This document shows, one piece after another, positions 6,852 to 10,967 of a stretch of 10,967 bases of DNA. Each line of letters begins with the position of its first letter. Within the stretch, counting starts at the first letter, position 1. The stretch is taken from positions 1-10,967 of the forward strand of contig JAZSRC010000083.1 of the NCBI GenBank assembly GCA_045538305.1, in the 5' to 3' direction. A model generated the notes under the pieces. That model searched no databases. It was not told where the DNA came from and saw nothing but the letters and a program-made list of their open reading frames with translations. Position numbers and translations under genes: made by a program. The DNA is from SFHK01 sp045538305. Lineage in GTDB: Bacteria; Bacillota; Clostridia; Christensenellales; Aristaeellaceae.

Positions 6852-7033
6852 TACATAATCAATAGTTTTTTTCTGCAGTTTTATATCTTAAACCATTTTT
6901 CTGTTTCAGGAAGGAGAAGCGCACATTAAAGTAGAATAACCAAACATAACCTTTGGGGAAATGGACACTTTGAACCAGGCGAAAGGATTTGATTTGCAAA
7001 TCGCAGATCGTACAACCATCAGGAGGCGAAATC
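6852..7033. other. Upstream region of the D-aminopeptidase gene
   Basis: This 180-bp stretch precedes dppA. It contains an AT-rich part (6852-6900), an orphan AGGAAGGAG run at 6908-6916 with no convincing reading frame after it, and the dppA ribosome binding site AGGAGG at 7021-7026. I see a TAGAAT at 6932-6937 that could be a -10 box, but no matching -35 at proper distance. Confidence 0.4.
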
Positions 7034-7855
7034 ATGAAAATCTACATTTCGGTCGACATGGAGGGCATCAGCGGCATCAATTGTCCGGACTTTGTACTTT
7101 CTGCAGGAAAACACTATGCCGAAGGGCAGCGCCTTATGACGCAGGATGCGAATGCCGCCGTTCGCGGTGCATTTGACGCAGGCGCAGACGAAGTAATCGT
7201 CGCAGACATGCATGCCGCTTCCGGGAACATTCTGGTAGAGCAGCTCGATCCGCGGGCCAAGCTGCTGGCAGGCGTTCCGCATCAGCCGCGTTTCCCATTC
7301 CTCGATAAAAGCGTAGATGGCGTAATTCTGCTGGGATATCACGCCATGGCCGGCACACCGAACGCATTGCTTGAGCATACCATGTCCAGCGCGGCTTATC
7401 ACAAATTCTGCGTAAACGGAAAGCCCTATGGAGAAGTGGGGATTGACGCAGAAATAGCGGCAGAATGCGGCGTTCCCGTCGTTATGGTTTCGGGCGATAC
7501 CTATTTGTGCCAGGAGGCGCGCAGCTGGCTTGGAAGCATTGAATGCGCCGAAGTAAAACAAGGCCTTGGAAGACAATCTGCTCTGTGCCTTTCCCCCGAA
7601 ATGGGACAAGCCCGCGTATATGAATGCGCCAAAAGAGCCGTAACGCGTCTGCTGGCAGGCGAATGCTTTCCCCTGCCTGAAATTCCTTCGCCTGCCAATG
7701 TGCAGATTACCTACAAGTTTGTTCCGGATGCCGACAGCGCGAACCATTTCGGCACTAGGCGCATAGACGGCTATACCGTTGAAACGCCTTATAATCGCCT
7801 GTCGGAAATGTATGGCGGAATTTGGGAGCAGTACGGTGTCAAGCAGTATCTTTGA
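7034..7855 (+). CDS. dppA: M55-family D-aminopeptidase, DppA type
   Basis: This is a 273-residue cytoplasmic zinc peptidase of family M55. DppA of Bacillus subtilis removes D-amino acids such as D-Ala from short peptides and forms a decamer. All signature positions are visible: VDMEG with Asp8 and Glu10, ADMH with His60, GYHAM with His103, LEHTMS with His115 (nucleophile/acid-base position in the family) and GIDAE region with Glu134. The spacing closely follows the known metal ligands (Asp8, Glu10, His60, His104, Glu133), so it should be active. The ATG at 7034 follows AGGAGG by 7 nt; longer starts upstream overlap the leader. No signal peptide is present. It is a single-gene unit with its own terminator. 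M55 genes often lie near peptide transporters, which are absent here. A role in recycling of D-Ala peptides from wall turnover or diet is inference. Confidence 0.92.
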   Translation: MKIYISVDMEGISGINCPDFVLSAGKHYAEGQRLMTQDANAAVRGAFDAGADEVIVADMHAASGNILVEQLDPRAKLLAGVPHQPRFPFLDKSVDGVILLGYHAMAGTPNALLEHTMSSAAYHKFCVNGKPYGEVGIDAEIAAECGVPVVMVSGDTYLCQEARSWLGSIECAEVKQGLGRQSALCLSPEMGQARVYECAKRAVTRLLAGECFPLPEIPSPANVQITYKFVPDADSANHFGTRRIDGYTVETPYNRLSEMYGGIWEQYGVKQYL

Positions 7856-7865
7856 CTGTACTGAG

Positions 7866-7898
7866 GCGGGAGCATGCCCTTGCTCCCGCTGCTTTTTT
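7866..7898 (+). terminator. Terminator of dppA
   Basis: A perfect 9-bp stem GCGGGAGCA/TGCTCCCGC (7866-7874 with 7881-7889), 6-nt loop, then TGC and TTTTTT. It begins 10 bp after the stop codon. Confidence 0.93.
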
Positions 7899-7931
7899 CT
7901 TTGCATTTAACGTTAATTTCCTATATACATA

Positions 7932-7960
7932 TTGCTTTTTTTGATACTGTCTGATATAAT
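7932..7960 (+). promoter_or_regulatory. tRNA-Thr promoter
   Basis: TATAAT (7955-7960) is preceded by TG one base upstream, an extended -10 element. A weak TTGCTT -35 (7932-7937) lies 17 bp away. Transcription would start near 7967, about 20 nt before the mature tRNA. Confidence 0.7.
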
Positions 7961-7986
7961 AATACGCGTGTTGAGCAATTCAACAT

Positions 7987-8062
<76 letters not shown>

Positions 8063-8063
8063 C

Positions 8064-8090
8064 AGGCCGACCACATGGGTCGGCCTTTTT
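8064..8090 (+). terminator. Terminator behind the tRNA
   Basis: A perfect 9-bp stem AGGCCGACC/GGTCGGCCT (8064-8072 with 8078-8086), 5-nt loop, followed by TTTT. It starts one base after the encoded CCA, so it should also define the precursor's 3' end. Confidence 0.93.
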
Positions 8091-8130
8091 ATTTATGTTT
8101 TTTCTCATAGTTCAAAGCGGAGGTGTTATT

Positions 8131-8877
8131 ATGGTGAATGTGAAAGGCCGTTGGTGCCTGATTACGGGCGCTGCTCGCGGAATCGGCCGCCTGACGGCAA
8201 AATTCATGGCGCAGCAGGGCGCAAATTTGATTCTGCACAGCAGAAATCTTGAGCATACTGCCACACTCCTTGCAGAAATCAGGGACATGGGCGTTCAGGC
8301 ATATGCAGTTCAGGCCGAACTGAGTGAGCCCGGACAGGTAACGGACATGCTGGCAGAAATCGACAGACTTAATATGAACGTCGACATAGTTCTTAATAAC
8401 GCCGGTATGCAGGTGCCATACAGAACAGAGCCCCTCGCCACCCCTGTCAGTGATTTTACCAGTTCCTTTGCGATAAACACAATTGCACCGGCGATGATTA
8501 TGTACCATTTTCTTCCTAAGATGATCGAAAAGGGCTTTGGCCGTATTGTAAATACCACCAGCGGAATCCGCCTTGATCCGCACCAGGCCGGTTATTCCGC
8601 AAGCAAAGCGGCGCTTGACAAAATCACCATTGATCTTGGAAGCACCGTGCAGGGGACGGATGTTATGATCAACCTGACCGATCCCGGTTGGTGCCGTACG
8701 GATCTTGGTGGCCCTCATGCGCCAAACGCCCCCGAAAGCGCCATTCCCGGTATTGCCGTCGGCGCGTTTGTTGACGATCGAAAGTCAGGCCGCTATCTGA
8801 ATGCGCTCCACTTTACCGGAATGACGCTTGCTGAAGCTGTAAAAAAGGCGGAAGCGGAATTTGAAAGTCCTTACTAA
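8131..8877 (+). CDS. Short-chain dehydrogenase/reductase (SDR)
   Basis: This 248-residue NAD(P)-dependent oxidoreductase of the classical SDR type has a Rossmann fold with TGAARGIG at residues 12-19 (cofactor loop), NNAG at 89-92, and the catalytic Ser144, Tyr155 and Lys159 (NTTSG, YSASK). The segment after the active site, DPGWCRTDLGGPHAPN, is typical of family members that reduce or oxidise carbonyls on small molecules; the substrate cannot be read. An Arg in the loop after the glycine motif might favour NADPH, but this is weak. The ATG at 8131 follows GGAGG by 7 nt, so the longer open frame to 8095 is rejected. It lies 21 bp before the GH2 gene, so they very likely share a transcript. Only 44 bp separate the tRNA terminator from its start, with no promoter visible in between. 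Confidence 0.92.
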   Translation: MVNVKGRWCLITGAARGIGRLTAKFMAQQGANLILHSRNLEHTATLLAEIRDMGVQAYAVQAELSEPGQVTDMLAEIDRLNMNVDIVLNNAGMQVPYRTEPLATPVSDFTSSFAINTIAPAMIMYHFLPKMIEKGFGRIVNTTSGIRLDPHQAGYSASKAALDKITIDLGSTVQGTDVMINLTDPGWCRTDLGGPHAPNAPESAIPGIAVGAFVDDRKSGRYLNALHFTGMTLAEAVKKAEAEFESPY

Positions 8878-8898
8878 TTCGGAAACGAGATTGGAATC

Positions 8899-10539
8899 AT
8901 GAGCTGGATGAATACTTACCCCCGTCCGCAGCTTAAGCGAAGCAGCTTTCTGAACCTGAACGGCGAATGGCAGATCGATGGGAAACCCATCCAGGTTCCG
9001 TTTCCGCCGCAAAGCCGAGCATCCGGCTATACAGGCGAAATCAGAAGCGAAATGACCTACTTTCGCACCTTTCGGCTGCCGGACGGCTTCCTTCCAAAGA
9101 ACAATCGGTTGATACTCCATTTTGGCGCTGTAGATCAGATCGCCGAAGTGATTGTAAACAACATTTCGCTGATTACACATGAGGGAGGATATCTTCCGTT
9201 TTCCGTCGATATCACAAAGGTTCTCAATAATTCCGAAAACACGCTGACCGTGCGCGTTACAGATGCGCTCGACCACACATTCCCATACGGAAAGCAGAAA
9301 ACCAAGCGAGGCGGCATGTGGTATACGCCCGTTAGCGGCATCTGGCAAACGGTGTGGATGGAAGCCGTCCCTGAAATGGCAGTTGATAACCTCAGGATTA
9401 CGCCCGATATGACCGGTATTACCATAGAGGTATGTACCAAAGCAGAAAACGCCATCATTGATATACCAAACACGATTCGGAAGGAGATTCCCGCAAACAA
9501 GCCGGTTCGCATCGACATCCCTTCCCCTCACCTCTGGACAGTTGCTGATCCTTATCTGTATACCCTGACCGTATCCGCAGGCGACGATACCGTAGAAAGC
9601 TATTTCGCACTTAGAACAATATCCATCGGAGATTATCACGGAAAGCAGCGCGTGTTTTTGAACCGTTCGCCAGTATTCCTGAATGGCGTTTTGGATCAGG
9701 GATATTTCCCCGAAGGCATTTTTCTGCCTAAATCGCCGGAAAATTATCGCGATGATATACTGAACATGAAGGCATTGGGCATAAACCTTCTGAGAAAGCA
9801 CATCAAAATCGAACCCGCATGCTTTTATCACGAATGCGACAAAATCGGCATGCTGGTCATGCAGGATATGGTAAACAGCGGCGGCTACAGTTTTCTGCGC
9901 GATACTGCGCTTCCCACCATCGGCCTTCAGAAAATGCAGGACAACCTTCGCGCCTTTTCCTCCGGAAATCGCAGATCGTTTTTTACCAAGCATTGCCTTG
10001 ACACGCAGCAGCACCTGTACAACCATCCGTCGATCATTGCCTATACCATATTCAACGAGGGCTGGGGCCAGTTCCACGCAGACAAACACTACCATTTGCT
10101 TAAGGAAAACGACCCTTCCCGTCTGTATGATGCGACGTCCGGTTGGTTCTGGGGGAAAGACAGTGATTTTGAAAGCTATCATGTATATTTTCGGAATAAG
10201 CAGCTAAAGAGTAAAAAGCGTCCGGTTCTGCTTTCGGAATGCGGCGGCTATGTCCGGCAAATCCCCGGTCACCTCTTTAACCCGAACAGGAAATACGGCT
10301 ATGGATCTGCCGACACCGAGGAAGCGCTGACTGCAAAGATCGAGCTTATGTGGAAAGAAATGGTGTTTCCCTCCATTCCGGACGGCCTTGCTGGCATGAT
10401 ATATACGCAGGTTTCAGACATTGAGGATGAGATCAACGGCTTCTATACCTACGATCGCGAAGTACTAAAGGTAAACGCAGCGCGCATGCGCGCATTGGCG
10501 GAAAAAGCGGAGACGCTGATTTTGAATAAAATCGAGTAG
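8899..10539 (+). CDS. Glycoside hydrolase family 2 (beta-glycosidase), cytoplasmic
   Basis: This 546-residue retaining beta-glycosidase has three domains: an N-terminal jelly-roll sugar-binding domain (about 1-155, ending in the block GMWYTPVSGIWQTVW at 139-153), an immunoglobulin-like domain (about 160-240), and a TIM barrel (about 250-535). The acid/base is Glu387 in FNEGWGQF and the nucleophile Glu447 in LLSECGG. GH2 includes beta-galactosidases, beta-glucuronidases and beta-mannosidases; none can be chosen from sequence. The NEGWGQ and YTQVSDIEDEINGFYTYDR patterns fit a common, poorly characterised clostridial group. It has no signal peptide, so it must act on imported glycosides. The ribosome binding site before the ATG at 8899 is weak (GAGATTGGA); translation may depend on the SDR 21 bp upstream. 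The last codons and the TAG stop fall inside the adjacent group II intron end, so the native C-terminus may differ. Confidence 0.92.
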   Translation: MSWMNTYPRPQLKRSSFLNLNGEWQIDGKPIQVPFPPQSRASGYTGEIRSEMTYFRTFRLPDGFLPKNNRLILHFGAVDQIAEVIVNNISLITHEGGYLPFSVDITKVLNNSENTLTVRVTDALDHTFPYGKQKTKRGGMWYTPVSGIWQTVWMEAVPEMAVDNLRITPDMTGITIEVCTKAENAIIDIPNTIRKEIPANKPVRIDIPSPHLWTVADPYLYTLTVSAGDDTVESYFALRTISIGDYHGKQRVFLNRSPVFLNGVLDQGYFPEGIFLPKSPENYRDDILNMKALGINLLRKHIKIEPACFYHECDKIGMLVMQDMVNSGGYSFLRDTALPTIGLQKMQDNLRAFSSGNRRSFFTKHCLDTQQHLYNHPSIIAYTIFNEGWGQFHADKHYHLLKENDPSRLYDATSGWFWGKDSDFESYHVYFRNKQLKSKKRPVLLSECGGYVRQIPGHLFNPNRKYGYGSADTEEALTAKIELMWKEMVFPSIPDGLAGMIYTQVSDIEDEINGFYTYDREVLKVNAARMRALAEKAETLILNKIE

Positions 10540-10602
10540 GAGGGGGCGGCTAACCCCCGTCCTCTCACACCACCGTGCGTACCGTTCGGTACACGGCGGT
10601 TC
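10531..10602 (-). ncRNA. Group II intron domains V and VI
   Basis: Domain V (10602-10568) pairs ACCGCCGTG with CACGGTGGT and TACC with GGTA, with a 2-nt CG bulge and loop GAAC. Domain VI (10566-10534) pairs GAG with CTC, AGGA with TCCT and GGGGG with CCCCC. It leaves the base at 10537 as an unpaired A on the intron strand, the expected branch point, 7th nucleotide counted from the proposed 3' end at 10531. Confidence 0.82.
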
Positions 10603-10967
10603 AGCTGAAGTCAAACATGCCATCTCTGTTCAAGTTTCGTACCACTCAACGTTTCTGCCCTGCCTTCGACCTCTCGTCTATCCTTAGGCAGACAACCTCT
10701 CGCGAGCAACTGTTTTCACCGCAGTACGCACTTTGTTTCGCACTCGCCTTCAAGCGCCGGACCCTTCCCTCCTTTGGCTTTCACCAGCTTCTTCGGTACT
10801 ATGGTCCAGACTGACTTCTGGATGTCCAGCCTCACCTCACGATGAGGGTTACTCCTATCAGAGCATTCCATCCAGACCTCCCCGGATAAGGTGCAACAAC
10901 CTTCATTCCATGTACCCGCCACATTTACGTGCCAGAATCCTGGGTGGTATTGGACTTCAGCTTGTCT
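10531..10967 (-). mobile_element. Group II intron, 3' part, cut by the window edge
   Basis: The minus strand shows the hallmark end of a bacterial group II intron. Domain V is recognisable (GAACCGCCGTGTACC from 10602, complementary side ending near 10568), then a domain VI stem, and an AT end at 10532-10531. Upstream on the intron strand (about 10930-10740) lie blocks I recognise from such introns before the protein-coding insertion, notably ACCTTATCCGGGGAGGTCTGG near 10890-10870, and AGAAGTCAG and CCATAGTA near 10820-10797. In full-length relatives a reverse transcriptase gene of well over 1 kb usually separates those blocks from domain V. Here the distance is about 200 nt and no reverse transcriptase motif is found, so this copy appears to lack the intron-encoded protein. 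The 5' end lies beyond the window. The class (B, C or other) is not assigned. Confidence 0.85.

Noticed and set aside
6330..6929. 199-codon open frame on the plus strand
   Set aside because: It is the shadow of the XRE gene and its upstream region; the minus strand has the HTH domain, promoter and ribosome binding site.
6998..7011. 14-nt direct repeat AAATCGCAGATCGT, also at 9966-9979
   Set aside because: One copy is in the dppA leader and the other within GH2 codons, 3 kb apart with no shared flank; chance is the simplest explanation.
8785..10182. 465-codon open frame on the minus strand
   Set aside because: It runs antisense across the SDR end and GH2 gene, whose catalytic motifs are clear on the plus strand; its translation shows no domain.
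10575..10814. 79-codon open frame on the plus strand at the right end
   Set aside because: It is antisense to intron domain V and the adjacent intron RNA, and has no ribosome binding site or recognisable product.
10716..10922. 68-codon open frame on the minus strand within the intron
   Set aside because: The sequence follows conserved group II intron RNA blocks rather than a protein family, and no RT or maturase motif is present.

Overview
The window looks like a moderately GC-rich chromosome segment from a Clostridia-like member of the Bacillota (Firmicutes), plausibly a gut anaerobe. This is inference from several signs: strong GGAGG-type ribosome binding sites, many T-tailed terminators, consensus vegetative promoters, a tRNA with an encoded CCA, an IS1182-type transposase remnant, a bacterial group II intron, and protein families common in that group. 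No single gene fixes the species.

Layout. Positions 1-610 hold the 3' part of a broken IS1182-family transposase. Positions 769-4818 (minus strand) form a sugar uptake operon: a ChvE/MmsE-type sugar-binding protein, a GC-rich intercistronic hairpin, the double-ATPase MmsA/GguA, the permease MmsB/GguB overlapping it by 4 bp, and a terminator. Divergent from it lies a LacI-family regulator (5055-6068). The 236-bp gap between them carries two divergent promoters, each with perfect TTGACA and TATAAT boxes and 17-bp spacers, plus a perfect 16-bp CG-centred palindrome in the leader of the uptake operon that is a good operator candidate. The picture is a classical sugar-responsive circuit: the regulator binds an operator and controls a high-level binding protein and lower-level ATPase and permease.

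Positions 6070-6114 hold the terminator of the regulator. Next come a 52-codon basic small protein (6227-6385) and, converging on it with an 11-bp overlap, a small XRE-type regulator (minus strand, 6375-6758). The regulator gene contains an apparent intrinsic terminator inside its own coding sequence. An M55 zinc D-aminopeptidase (DppA type, 7034-7855) follows with its own terminator, and then a tRNA-Thr(GGT) gene with promoter and terminator.

Positions 8131-10539 hold a two-gene unit: a short-chain dehydrogenase and a cytoplasmic glycoside hydrolase of family 2. Only 44 bp separate the tRNA terminator from the dehydrogenase start, so this pair has no obvious promoter of its own. From about 10531 to the right edge, on the minus strand, is the 3' part of a group II intron (domains V and VI recognisable, branch-point A visible). 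It abuts the hydrolase gene so closely that the last codons and the stop codon of the hydrolase appear to be supplied by intron sequence. No reverse transcriptase reading frame is seen in the part of the intron inside the window.

I found no clearly new defence or biosynthetic system. The most unusual points are the intron-to-GH2 junction, the terminator inside the XRE gene, the promoter-less dehydrogenase/GH2 pair behind a tRNA, and the highly ordered divergent control region.
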